DNA of 37,152 nucleotides from Branchiostoma floridae (Eukaryota; Chordata; Leptocardii; Amphioxiformes; Branchiostomatidae): NCBI RefSeq assembly GCF_000003815.2, contig NC_049994.1, positions 17,405,002 to 17,442,153 of the forward strand, read 5' to 3'. Shown piece by piece: positions 29,601 to 37,152 of this stretch (position 1 is its first letter; each line of letters starts with the position of its first letter). The notes under the pieces were generated by a model. It saw only the letters and a program-made list of their open reading frames with translations, ran no database searches and was not told where the DNA came from. The position numbers and the translations under genes were made by a program.

Positions 29601-30790
29601 CAATCGTTTAGGCACGGCCGTGTGGGCGGGTTCATTGCTCTACTCAGTCCTGTGTTGAAACGATAAACAAGTTCTTCTGTGCACCAGAAGAAGGAAAAGT
29701 GGGTGAGCAGATTTAAGTGACGGTGTAAATACGCAGAGGCATTTTGTTTTTCTTTTGATCTCACGAAACACCTTTTGGCGGCCCTCCGTTAGAAGCGATC
29801 AGTGTTTAAGAGATGCAGAAATGTGGTCTAGTGCCAGGAACGAAGAATAGATGAGAAGTACTGATCTGCTAACGGCAAGAAATCATACGAAGGTGACAAA
29901 ATCATGCGAAGCCTTTGTTAGCCCCTTCTTATCAGCGTCGCGTTGAAAGATATACAAGTTTTGCATTTACTAGAAGAAGTGGATGAACAGAATTTAGTTA
30001 GGCCATGTTTGTTTCATTATATGGATGACATCCTCTGGAGATCCCAAAACTGATGCAAGCGTGGGAATAAAAAAAGTTTGGCCAAAAAATTGCATTCATT
30101 TTGAAATCTAAGTGGTCTGGAAGGCTGAACAAATGACGAACACCGAATACTTGACATTGAATACGGAACAATAGATCCTTATTTTTTATTCTCTCAGTCC
30201 TTTTCTTTGACATCGGAACTGACGTTGATATTAGTGTGTGTTTTCCGATATATTTTTCTTCTAATCTACGTTTTGTATTTGCTCCTTTTACAGCTGCTTT
30301 GTACGATTGAAAGCATGGTGGAAAACTTTCATTTCTGGAAAGACCGAAAATTGATGCGCGCGCGGATGTCATCCATGTAACCAAATCAGTATGGCCTTAA
30401 TGGTAGGAAAGCAAGCGAAGACGACAGCGTGTTTTTGTCAACCGAAACCCTTTTATTAATAGCCAAAATCAGATATTGTGATAAGCAGCGCTGTGCTGTA
30501 AAATACGCCAGATTGTTCTTGTACCAGGAACAGAAGAATCAGATGAATAGAAACTGGTTACGGTAGAAAATCCAACTAAAATGCCAAACGTTTTTTTTTC
30601 TGTCTGAATAAAACTCTTTCAGTATCCCGCCGTCGGCAGCGTACTGTTGAAAGGATCCATCCGTTTGATCATGCATCAGAAACAAGACTCAGATAACAAG
30701 AGTCTGGCAACGGTAGGACACGAAGAGAGGGTGACAAACGTTGATGCTTTGTTCTGATAAACCCCTTTCGGTAGCCCACCGTTCCATCCG
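29601..30790 (+). repeat. degenerate tandem array (~150-190-bp units), interrupted by a MITE
   Basis: Units recur with CCCTTTCGGTAGCCC-like words, GCAGCG..GTTGAAA, a CAGAAGAA..AGATGAA word and ACGGTAGGAAA-like ends followed by GAAG..GACAAA (around 29690, 29850, 29970, 30530, 30690 and 30770). The array is old: single units are only about 60-70 percent alike by eye. Confidence 0.6.
30001..30396. mobile_element. PIF/Harbinger-like MITE, 396 bp
   Basis: Left end GGCCATGTTTGTTTCATTAT, ATGGATGACATCC. Right end on the other strand GGCCATACTGATTTGGTTAC, ATGGATGACATCC. The inverted ends are about 45 bp. TTA lies immediately before (29998-30000) and after (30397-30399). Neighbouring units of the host array show the unoccupied site, for example ACTGGTTACGGTAG with TTA at 30558-30560. 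The 128-codon minus frame inside is not conserved in the relative at 20709-21378 and is not called. Confidence 0.85.
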
Positions 30791-31087
30791 TCTTCCTGAA
30801 ATGAAAAAGGCTGCAGGCATCGCGGTCACCGCTGCGCGTTCATTCATCACAATGTGTCAGCAAAGTTTTCCCCAGACTGAGATGGGGAGTAAGAGAGACG
30901 CAAGAGTCACCGTTACCATGGAGACAGGTTGATTGTGGGTTAGCAATGACTTTGTTTCGTGTGCGTCTATTCATCAAACCATTTCCTTCAGGATGCAGTT
31001 AATTCTGTCAGTATAGGGCTAGTAACGCTGCCTAAATGTAAATTTTAGTTTCGTGCACAGGTTGGTCAAGGTAAGACAGCAAAGTTG

Positions 31088-31088
<1 letters not shown>
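30791..31088. other. no gene recognised
   Basis: It holds the RFX-like site listed separately; otherwise featureless. Confidence 0.35.
30912..30925 (+). promoter_or_regulatory. X-box-like (RFX) site
   Basis: GTTACCATGGAGAC matches the palindromic X-box consensus GTTRCCATGGYAAC at 12 of 14 positions. There is no linked promoter or gene, so function is doubtful. Confidence 0.3.
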
Positions 31089-31131
<43 letters not shown>

Positions 31132-31154
31132 CTCTGTCTGTCTCTCTCTCTCTG

Positions 31155-31194
<40 letters not shown>

Positions 31195-31195
31195 C
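31089..31195. repeat. (CT)n/(CTTT)n/(CTGT)n compound microsatellite
   Basis: About 105 bases of pyrimidine repeat on the plus strand with TTTCTTTC and CTGTCTGTCTGT segments. Confidence 0.97.
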
Positions 31196-31640
31196 TTCAC
31201 TCACTTTCCGCATGAGAGGATAAGAGATTGGCAAGAACTGACAAGAAACTCATAAATGCATACTTAGAGTGAGATACATTCAGCTAAGTGATCATAAGCT
31301 GTGTCTTCCATGCTCAAGTTCATTTTTACACGGTACTAGACGTACTTACTTTACTTTATCCTACCGCTTGTGCCAGAGGGCGGAGGCGTACCGGGGAGAT
31401 GTAGACGTCTCTCTGCAGCCAGTTGAGTGGCCTCCTGGAGAGTGGACATGGTACTAGAAAATAGGGTAAAAGCATTCATTTTTGGCGAGAGATTCGCAAT
31501 TGATGTGCGGCATAATATGGAGTTTCGTTCCCTTCCCGACAAAACTTGCCAAGCAGTCAATACTTATTCGTACATCGTTTTATACCAAATAGTTTTTTTA
31601 TTTTATTTGGGGGTTTATTAGAGAGGCTAACTTTCAAGAA
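31196..31640. other. no gene recognised
   Basis: Overlapping 60-70-codon frames on both strands between 31351 and 31621 have no recognised domain. Confidence 0.35.
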
Positions 31641-31911
31641 CCAACTGCACGCTGTACTGTAGTTCTGTATCTTGATTTTAGCCCAGTGACCAGACTGATT
31701 ATTCTAGTCTTTGGTGTTGAAGGGTACAAAAAGTTATGGACTTGATAAATGTAATAAGAGGGTTTACTTGAATGTCCACTTTTTGTGTGTGAACTATATG
31801 TCTATCTGTCTAACTACCTTGTGACAACTAAGTCTTGATTTGCTGTCTTGTTTTTTTTATTATCTATCTGTACTTTATCTTTTTTCCCTTAATAAAGTTT
31901 TATAAAAGAAA
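31641..31911 (+). other. possible 3' end of a transcript or retroelement
   Basis: A T-rich run is followed by AATAAA (31891-31896) in CCCTTAATAAAGTTTTATAAAAG. The form resembles a 3' UTR end, but no coding sequence can be attached upstream. Confidence 0.25.
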
Positions 31912-32934
31912 TAACAGTTCGGAGCTTACGGTGGACACTGTCACTGCGCTGTTTAACCTCACCTTCCACTGATAAATGGGAACCGACTGTGCTCCTTTGA
32001 TCGTGTTGGTTAGAGATGATAGTATACCGGAGTAAGCCACACAAGAGGGCTGGGATCAGTCCAGGTAATCCCGCCCGTATTGGGGGCTCTAGCGCAACCG
32101 AGAACCATTCATCGGGGGCTTGTTATCTTAAATATACAGCACTGTCTTATTACAGGGTAGAAAGGGGCATGGCATCAGTGCAGGGTGGTGGGATGCTTGT
32201 TACCCCGCACTTATCATGATCTGCACACGTGGACAGCACTTGGCGAGGTGTAAGCGATACCGTGCAGGGTTTTACTTTCTTATTGATTTATTGATTTTGA
32301 ACAGGCTCTCTTGTGTTTGGAATGAGCTCTCTGTTCTGGTGTCTAACAGTGATGTTTGATGCACGCGTGGAGAACATTTCATAACAAGATATAATTGGCA
32401 GTTTGGTACAGTAAAAACGAGTGCCTTATAAATCTAGCAACAATGTGGATATCTTTAATTAGGAGCTTGAATTTGGCTGCTGAGTAGTCCCTGTACTTAC
32501 TGTAATAATCTTCTTATTCTGTTATACCGATGTATAATCATAGCCATCATTTAATCACTAATCATCAAGCGTTCCAATCACATACAAAATAATGAAATTG
32601 GTTAAGTATCAAGGCAGATGTAATAGAACTTTCCGTACTTTTTATAGTTTTATAGATTAATACAAAATAAGTACAACTGTATGAAGTATGGCATGGATTT
32701 TTTCAAGTATGAGAAAAGAACAGCATTTGATGTAACCTTGAGTTACTACCCAATTACAGACATGGTCATCTATTTTCTGAAAGGCTCTTGTTATCTTTAA
32801 CGTTTTGCCCACATGTAGAACGAAGTGAGAAGTATATAACGTTGAGCTACCCTCTATATCATCCTCTCCACAAAGCCGGTCTTCATTTTTGCCGGCTTAG
32901 TTTTTCATACTGTTTCATTTTTCGAGGGCTTTAG
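31912..32934. other. no gene recognised; mostly AT-rich
   Basis: About 1 kb without a supported feature. A short inverted repeat AAGCCGG..CCGGCTT occurs at about 32874-32900. Confidence 0.4.
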
Positions 32935-33260
32935 GTGGTACGGAACTGTTGTACGGTCGATGCATTGTCCACGAAACCGAGAAATGAGAACCGCCGGCAA
33001 CTCATTTTCTCCTCCCGCGAGACTTCCCGGAACTCATTTCCAACTCTCGCGAGACTCGCCCCGCGAGACCTGCCCTTCCGTCCGCCATGTTGATTTATGG
33101 GAGTTTGATTGGTTGGGATGGACCCCCGAGATGGTATCAGGGCCGGGGCCTGCTGCAATCTAGGAGTAATTTGCGGCTGTATTTCATTCCAACTGCCGCC
33201 ATTTATCATCGCCGTCAATTGGTGTTTCTCTTGCAGGCTGTGCGAGGGGTTCGGGTTCAT
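32935..33260. promoter_or_regulatory. CpG-rich promoter-like block with TCTCGCGAGA, YY1-type and CCAAT sites
   Basis: The block is CpG-rich against AT-rich surroundings. It holds three CGCGAGA words (33016, 33049 and about 33062), the middle one inside a full TCTCGCGAGA palindrome. A CCGCCAT word (33082-33088; ATGGCGG on minus) and ATTGG (33108-33112; CCAAT on minus) follow. This set is typical of TATA-less, often bidirectional, housekeeping promoters. The linked gene is not visible. On the minus strand the ATGGCGG could itself start a 28-codon frame (MADGRAG...) that soon stops unless spliced. Confidence 0.5.
33045..33054. promoter_or_regulatory. TCTCGCGAGA core promoter palindrome
   Basis: An exact match to the 10-base palindrome known as a strong CpG-island promoter element (bound by BANP, formerly linked to Kaiso/ZBTB33). 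Two half sites lie within 30 bases on either side. Confidence 0.6.
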
Positions 33261-33847
33261 GGTTCCGTGACGTTTGCTTTATGAAAGTTAATGAAAAGTA
33301 TAAAGAAGGTAGCACGGCGTTGGACACGTCGATATTGGTATACCGTCAGTCGGTGGACTCGGGAGAACTGGAACTATCATAATACGGTAGAAATGGGAAA
33401 ACAAAGTCAGGGTTAAAAACAATCACAATGCCATACGTATACATTACGCTGAACAAAACTTCACATTGTACTTCAAGTTGATCAATCTTGGATCTATGTA
33501 TTTCATCAGTTTCAATATTGTACGTCCCCAAAAATGCCAATGGAGAGGACGAAACGGGATGTGTTGGGCTAACAGTACATACTGTACCAATAGTATAAGC
33601 TCACAATTCTAACAGTGGGTGAGCAGCTTGCTGTAATATTATCTAAAGACTCGCCTCTGCAAAGACTTGTTGTGCACGGAATTGTTGTATGAAGTCTTGC
33701 AGTTAGATACACAAAGATGATCTACGTTAAACCACCGAAAGACATCATTCTATCGTTCTACGACACTGGGCTGATTATGTAGAGGGTGTGCTACGTTTCT
33801 CATTTGCTACCGGGGCTGTTTTGGGAATCTTCTCCTTGACTATTATA
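33261..33847. other. no gene recognised
   Basis: Mixed DNA with no supported feature. Confidence 0.4.
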
Positions 33848-34115
33848 ATGAATGAAGACCTTTATTGCACATCTTTTGCCACACCGGGATAAGTGCAACT
33901 TGAACAAAGAAGAAATACACATCACAGATGCAAGATACAAGATAAAACTAACGTTAGATAAATCTAACTTCTCGTTTTTCAGCTATGGTGGAGATAAAAG
34001 AACAGATACGTTTTATGATCGATGGTTTGTCTAGTTTCTTAAGAAATATGAATAGCACTAGTAGCCCAGTATATGATAGCATTGTGTCAAATTTGAACGT
34101 GGATATTAAGGATGC
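33848..34115 (-). pseudogene. LINE 3' end (minus), same family as 23871 and 27286
   Basis: The minus strand reads LISTFKFDTMLSYTGLLVLF, IFLKKLDKPSIIKRICSF, ISTIAEKREVRFI and a stop (about 33957), then a 3' UTR ending GCAATAAAGGTCTTCATT at 33848. The D-K-P-S-I-I-K-x-I-C-S-F-I run matches the 23871 fragment almost exactly. The C-x2-C part is missing. Its upstream edge abuts another LINE fragment. Confidence 0.75.
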
Positions 34116-34117
34116 CA

Positions 34118-34271
34118 TCACGGGTCACAATGGCTTCTTCTTCTCCACTCAGCCTTGTCCTCCACGAGGGAGCGAAGCTCTGCTGTGGTGATGTTACTGA
34201 TTTTTGTGTGTCCCTCTTAAGGTTGTTGATAAAGGTAGTACGCTTTCTTCCTCTTCTTCCCTTTCCCTCTC
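34118..34271 (-). pseudogene. C-terminus of a second LINE type (minus), frameshifted
   Basis: The minus strand reads GKGRRGRKRTTFINNLKRDT, then after one frame change NITTAELRSLVEDKAEWRRR, SHCDP and a stop (34118-34120). The pattern G-R-R-G-R-x-R-x-T-x-I-x-x-L-K-x-D followed by L-x-x-L/A-x-x-D-R/K-x-x-W-R-x is the common C-terminus of endonuclease-reverse transcriptase LINEs. Here it forms the 5' neighbour of the previous fragment, so the two elements are nested or abutting. Confidence 0.7.
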
Positions 34272-35260
34272 AAACTTACATTCCGGTGATTCGCTACAAA
34301 AAAGTTAGTTTTACACAAAACCATCGCTCCCCACCCATCCAGTCACAGGACGTGGCGACACGAATGCGTTTATCTGATGAATAGCCGGGCTTCAGAACGG
34401 CGTAGCGCAAATCCTGCCGGCTTACGGCCGCTCGCCGCCCAGTCTACCCCGCCAACCACTGCGCGGAACCACACACCACCGCCTGCGACAGCACTGAGCT
34501 CGGGATTTCAAATCTCTTGAACCACAAATTACGCATTCTCTTTGGTTGTGCCGTGTTCACCGTCTGCTTCACGAGATAGAGACAGAGACAGTCTTTGAAG
34601 GTATACCTTCTATAGAAGCTAGGCTCCATTATCTGTGTATTTTGACAGTGTGTATGTACTAGATCTAAGGTAAGAGCATTTAGTTCTTTTTTAATGTTTC
34701 CAGGCTTTTCAGAGCTTTTCTTTGATACTCCTGTCCGCAGCTATATATCACCTCCGCCAAGGAGTTACTACCCCCAGGGATCTACATGCATGGCCGTGAA
34801 GGTGGTGCACAGTAGAATTCGAGAAACAGTACAGGTATTTTATTCCTGCATAGTTTTGGGGGCGCGCGGGTGCTAGCTCTGAGAATAAGGAGTTCGCTTT
34901 TGGAACGAATTGAATGACGGCAATTTGGAACTTTCATTGCAAAATCTTTCTAAAGTCTTGATTATTGAGAACACTAGCAGTTGTTTTCTCACGTGCTTAG
35001 CGTCTTTGAGTAAGACCAAGACTGGCCTCGAGCCAAAATACTGATCAGCGCAGGAGCTCACCCTATATGTGACTTTGCTATACAGGTACACCATGTATAG
35101 TAGCCTGTGTTGCATCTCTATCACTGGGGCTGGTTAGGCCTTCTCCTGGAAGGCAACTCTGACTCGAGAGAACCATTACCTTTCCTAGAGTGACCTAGGT
35201 CTAGGTTTACAGTCTCAGGGCTATCTATCACTGTGAAAACCTGTCCAATAGGAGTTCGGG
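34272..35260. other. no gene recognised; one weak exon-like stretch
   Basis: A CpG-richer patch lies at 34385-34500. Around 34738-34832, CTCCTGTCCGCAG could be an acceptor and ACAGTACAGGTATTT a donor around an open stretch reading SYISPPPRSYYPQGSTCMAV. That wording resembles the RSYISPLPRS of the LINE at 27286, so it may be a retroelement scrap. Confidence 0.3.
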
Positions 35261-35267
35261 ATTCTCT

Positions 35268-35312
35268 GTCACTATGGAAACCAATCACCGCAGCCTCCAA
35301 CACCATGGTAAC
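35268..35312 (+). promoter_or_regulatory. X-box-like pair flanking a CCAAT box
   Basis: GTCACTATGGAAAC (35268-35281) and CACCATGGTAAC (35301-35312) resemble RFX X-boxes, and CCAAT (35281-35285) lies between. RFX and NF-Y sites commonly pair in animal promoters. The next gene start is about 1 kb downstream (36289). Confidence 0.35.
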
Positions 35313-35392
35313 AGACGGTTCCATCGGGGCATATGTTTGGAAATGTCAAACCCGGTTTACCCTTTATAACATCAGGACTTTGGTTTAGAAAT

Positions 35393-35449
35393 GTGAGTGA
35401 GACATGGTCAGAACTGTCTGCTGATGCTTTCTTGTTGTTGATGTTTCAG
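35393..35449 (+). other. possible 57-nt intron
   Basis: GTGAGT at 35393 and TTGATGTTTCAG ending at 35449 fit donor and acceptor consensus. The downstream piece holds a 44-codon frame starting ATGGTGCGCGTCGTC. Fifty-seven bases is short for an animal intron and no flanking coding sequence is recognised. Confidence 0.2.
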
Positions 35450-35515
35450 GTCGTTCCAACGTGTGGATGGTGCGCGTCGTCACGTCGCCATTACAACATA
35501 ACAGACCTCCTGCCG

Positions 35516-35886
35516 CTGGATTGCAGACTAAAGCTTCAGACTCGCAGGACTCTGTAGACCTTCTGCCGCTGGATTGCCAACTTAAGCTGCAGTTGCGTTG
35601 AAGAAGCTGTAGTAAGTTGCAGACGAACTACTGCTGGATTGCCAACTGAAGCTGCAGTTGCAAAGCTACTGCCACTGGATTGCGAACTAAAGCTGCATTT
35701 GAAGAAGCTGCAGTTGCAGACCAACTACCGCTGGATTGCCAACTGAAGCTGCAGTTGCAGAAGCTGCAGTTGCAAAGCTACTGCCACTGGATTGCGAACT
35801 AAAGCTGCAGTTGAAGAAGCTGCAGTTGCAGACCAACTACCGCTGGATTGCCAACTGGAGCTGCAGTCCCAGTCCTACTGACAAGA
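35516..35886 (+). repeat. ~56-bp minisatellite upstream of the gene, seven units
   Basis: CTGGATTGC occurs at 35516, 35569, 35634, 35675, 35731, 35787 and 35843. Each unit continues AACTAAAGCTGCAGTTG or AACTGAAGCTGCAGTTG. The last four units form two near-identical 112-bp dimers (35675-35786 and 35787 on), with alternating CTACTGCCA and CTACCG words before the anchor. CTGCAG palindromes occur in nearly every unit. Confidence 0.9.
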
Positions 35887-36163
35887 AAGTTTTCAGGTTC
35901 GCACGGAACGGAAGTTGCCTGAAGGGATTGTTCGAAGGTTGCGTTTCGTGACAATGACCGGTCGTTCAGTGACCTCCCTCTCCAAGTATTCCGTCGCACC
36001 TAACGATGAAAGCGACCTTTTCACGATTCAGAAAAAGTTGTACGCTGTTTTCCTCGCAATGAAGATAACGAGTGCGACACAGTTTCTTTACAACCTTGCT
36101 CTTCAGGCTTTTCCTCCAATGAATGACTTTGCTTCGCCCAGTGCTAAAACGTAAGAAGGTCAG

Positions 36164-36288
36164 GGCCAGGAGGTTTCACGTAACGCCGTGCAAATCGTTC
36201 GCGTGTGGAGTTGCCCCGGGCGCAACTCTCGGGCAGGATTTGCGCGCCGCCATTTCGTGAGAATTTCACGGTTTTCCTCCGAGAAGCC
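36164..36288 (+). promoter_or_regulatory. presumed proximal promoter and 5' leader of the secreted-protein gene
   Basis: A GC-rich stretch with no TATA box. CCGCCATTT at 36248-36256 (AAATGGCGG on minus) is a YY1-type site, in the place such sites usually take just downstream of a TATA-less start. An in-frame TAA at 36181 separates this region from the coding frame, so it is leader or promoter and not coding. Confidence 0.4.
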
Positions 36289-37032
36289 ATGCATCATCTG
36301 CTACTCCTCTCCACGGTTTTAGCGGGGATCCTTTTATCGCCACCTGTAAAATGTCAAGCGAGTAGTAATCCTGGTCCCTTCGGGCCGTGGGTTCAGACCC
36401 TCGCTGTGAACACCGCAGGAAATGACGTTCTCGTGCACGAGCGGAGAGCCGGGTTCACTTCCGGGTCAGCGCAGATGACGAACCGCAGCAGGACGCTGCA
36501 CCAGGTGGAAACCGGAGATAAGGGCGCCATGTCGGTGACGTCACCCGTGAGGAGGAGTGTACGGGAGTTGTACGGGCCCGGCACGTCTCGGGTCGGGAGA
36601 ACTCCAACCGCGAGGCGAGCTCCGCGCGTGTCGGACCTGTCCCCCATCGGCACGGGTGCGCTGCTGCACATGGACGGGTACTACCACGTGGTGAGCTGCC
36701 AGATGCATGTCGCGTGCAACCTGGGCACGCCAAACACGCGCTGCACCTGCGAGAACGAGTTCAACGCGTTTGGGGAGCGCAGGTGCGCGCTGCCAAAAGC
36801 ACGGATCACGCACAGGTCGCAGTCCCGCTGGGGCATCCTCTCGCTGTTCTGTGTAGGGGTCGCCCTCCCCCCGCTAGAGGACAGCAACTATGACCTTCAG
36901 GCGAGGTGCAGCATCTTCGGGCGGGAGGAGGTCAAGTACAGAGTCTACGTCACCAAAGAGGATGTCGGGAAACAAGATGGCGACGATAAGGACACAACCA
37001 TTCGGTACAGGGCGTGTTTGGAACCTGCTTAG
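36289..37032 (+). CDS. secreted cysteine-rich protein of unknown family, 247 aa, single exon
   Basis: This is the only convincing protein gene in the window. The first ATG after the in-frame stop at 36181 is at 36289 in a good context (GCCATG); the frame runs to TAG at 37030-37032. Residues 1 to ~24 form a signal peptide: HH, then LLLLSTVLAGILLS, with likely cleavage near KCQA. Residues 25-125 are a basic, low-complexity pro-region with an N-glycosylation site (N65-R-S) and dibasic pairs at 88-89 and 109-110 where proprotein convertases could cut. Residues 130-247 hold eight cysteines (137, 143, 152, 154, 166, 188, 207 and 243), including C-T-C at 152-154, enough for four disulfides. The high G+C third positions contrast with the AT-rich flanks. 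No transmembrane segment or other known domain is visible. The CxC spacing weakly recalls TAFA-type chemokine-like proteins, but the fit is poor. No AATAAA follows within the window. Confidence 0.75.
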   Translation: MHHLLLLSTVLAGILLSPPVKCQASSNPGPFGPWVQTLAVNTAGNDVLVHERRAGFTSGSAQMTNRSRTLHQVETGDKGAMSVTSPVRRSVRELYGPGTSRVGRTPTARRAPRVSDLSPIGTGALLHMDGYYHVVSCQMHVACNLGTPNTRCTCENEFNAFGERRCALPKARITHRSQSRWGILSLFCVGVALPPLEDSNYDLQARCSIFGREEVKYRVYVTKEDVGKQDGDDKDTTIRYRACLEPA

Positions 37033-37152
37033 CTCCAAGAAACTGTCTAAGATGTCTTAGCTTACGCCTTACCTTACAGAATGTTTGAACATGACGCCAC
37101 ACCTGCCTTGCAGGTTATTTGAACCTGGGAGAGTCAGACCTATTGAGCTTTG
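37033..37152 (+). other. 3' flank of the secreted-protein gene
   Basis: No polyadenylation signal in these 120 bases; the 3' UTR presumably continues beyond the window. Confidence 0.4.

Noticed and set aside
29998-30384. A 128-codon minus-strand frame inside the Harbinger-like MITE
   Set aside because: It begins and ends in the terminal inverted repeats, shows no DDE or Myb features, and is not preserved in the related copy at 20709-21378.
32931-33260. A 109-codon minus-strand frame across the CpG-rich promoter block
   Set aside because: It crosses clustered promoter motifs and has no recognisable domain; GC-rich DNA keeps frames open.
35536-35999. Frames on both strands through the 56-bp minisatellite (Leu-Gln-Leu repeats)
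   Set aside because: Periodic composition keeps all frames open; there is no start, signal or domain evidence.
36205-36288. Upstream extension of the secreted-protein frame starting at GTG
   Set aside because: GTG is not a usual animal start, the extension would bury the signal peptide, and the first ATG at 36289 has a good context.
36393-36887. Four long minus-strand frames opposite the secreted-protein gene
   Set aside because: They are shadows of a GC-rich coding strand and have no domains or start context.

Overview
The window reads as eukaryotic, animal nuclear DNA. There is no operon structure, long open frames are almost absent, and AT/GT/CT microsatellites, minisatellites, tRNA-derived SINEs, decayed LINE ends and small inverted-repeat DNA transposons are abundant. 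Repeat words I associate with amphioxus (Branchiostoma) genomes occur in it, for example TTCGCGGT-rich palindromes, the GGGCACAACCCGCCGTACG ends and a GACCTTGACC-bearing dispersed repeat. The organism call rests on memory of such words and on general architecture, so it is probable, not proven.

Layout. 1-4.1 kb: a palindromic MITE-like piece, a long (TG)n tract and tandemly duplicated blocks. 4.7-6.5 kb: a 1.77 kb non-autonomous PIF/Harbinger-like element with a TTA target duplication. 6.6-8.6 kb: a SINE, old degenerate ~155-bp repeats, and two MITEs in tandem sharing one TTAA. 9.9-10.3 kb: a frameshifted LINE tail. 11.3-12.6 kb: a CpG-rich block with three evenly spaced CACCTG sites, followed by a five-unit satellite with alternating linkers. 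13.5-18.6 kb: an hAT-like MITE in a duplicated host unit, coding-like duplicated blocks split by a second SINE, an array of solo transposon ends next to a complete foldback element, a 0.6 kb tandem duplication, and a TTAA-flanked MITE. 18.9-23.1 kb: a dispersed repeat, a 144-bp array, a large inverted repeat with a lopsided arm, a (TA)50 tract, a MITE interrupted by a LINE, and a MITE doublet. 23.9-28.6 kb: several LINE 3' ends, one pair tail-to-tail inside a 97-bp minisatellite. 29.1-30.8 kb: a LINE end and a degenerate array interrupted by a second Harbinger-like MITE. 33 kb: a promoter-like CpG block with the TCTCGCGAGA element. 33.8-34.3 kb: two more LINE ends. 35.3-37.1 kb: promoter-type motifs, a 56-bp minisatellite and the only convincing protein gene.

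That gene (36289-37032, +) is an intronless frame for a 247-residue secreted, cysteine-rich protein with a signal peptide, a basic pro-region with dibasic sites and an eight-cysteine C-terminal domain. I cannot assign it to a family with confidence. No RNA gene (tRNA, rRNA, snRNA) and no CRISPR array was found. The best evidence for past mobile activity is internal: two MITEs sit in tandemly repeated host DNA, so the neighbouring repeat unit preserves the unoccupied target site.
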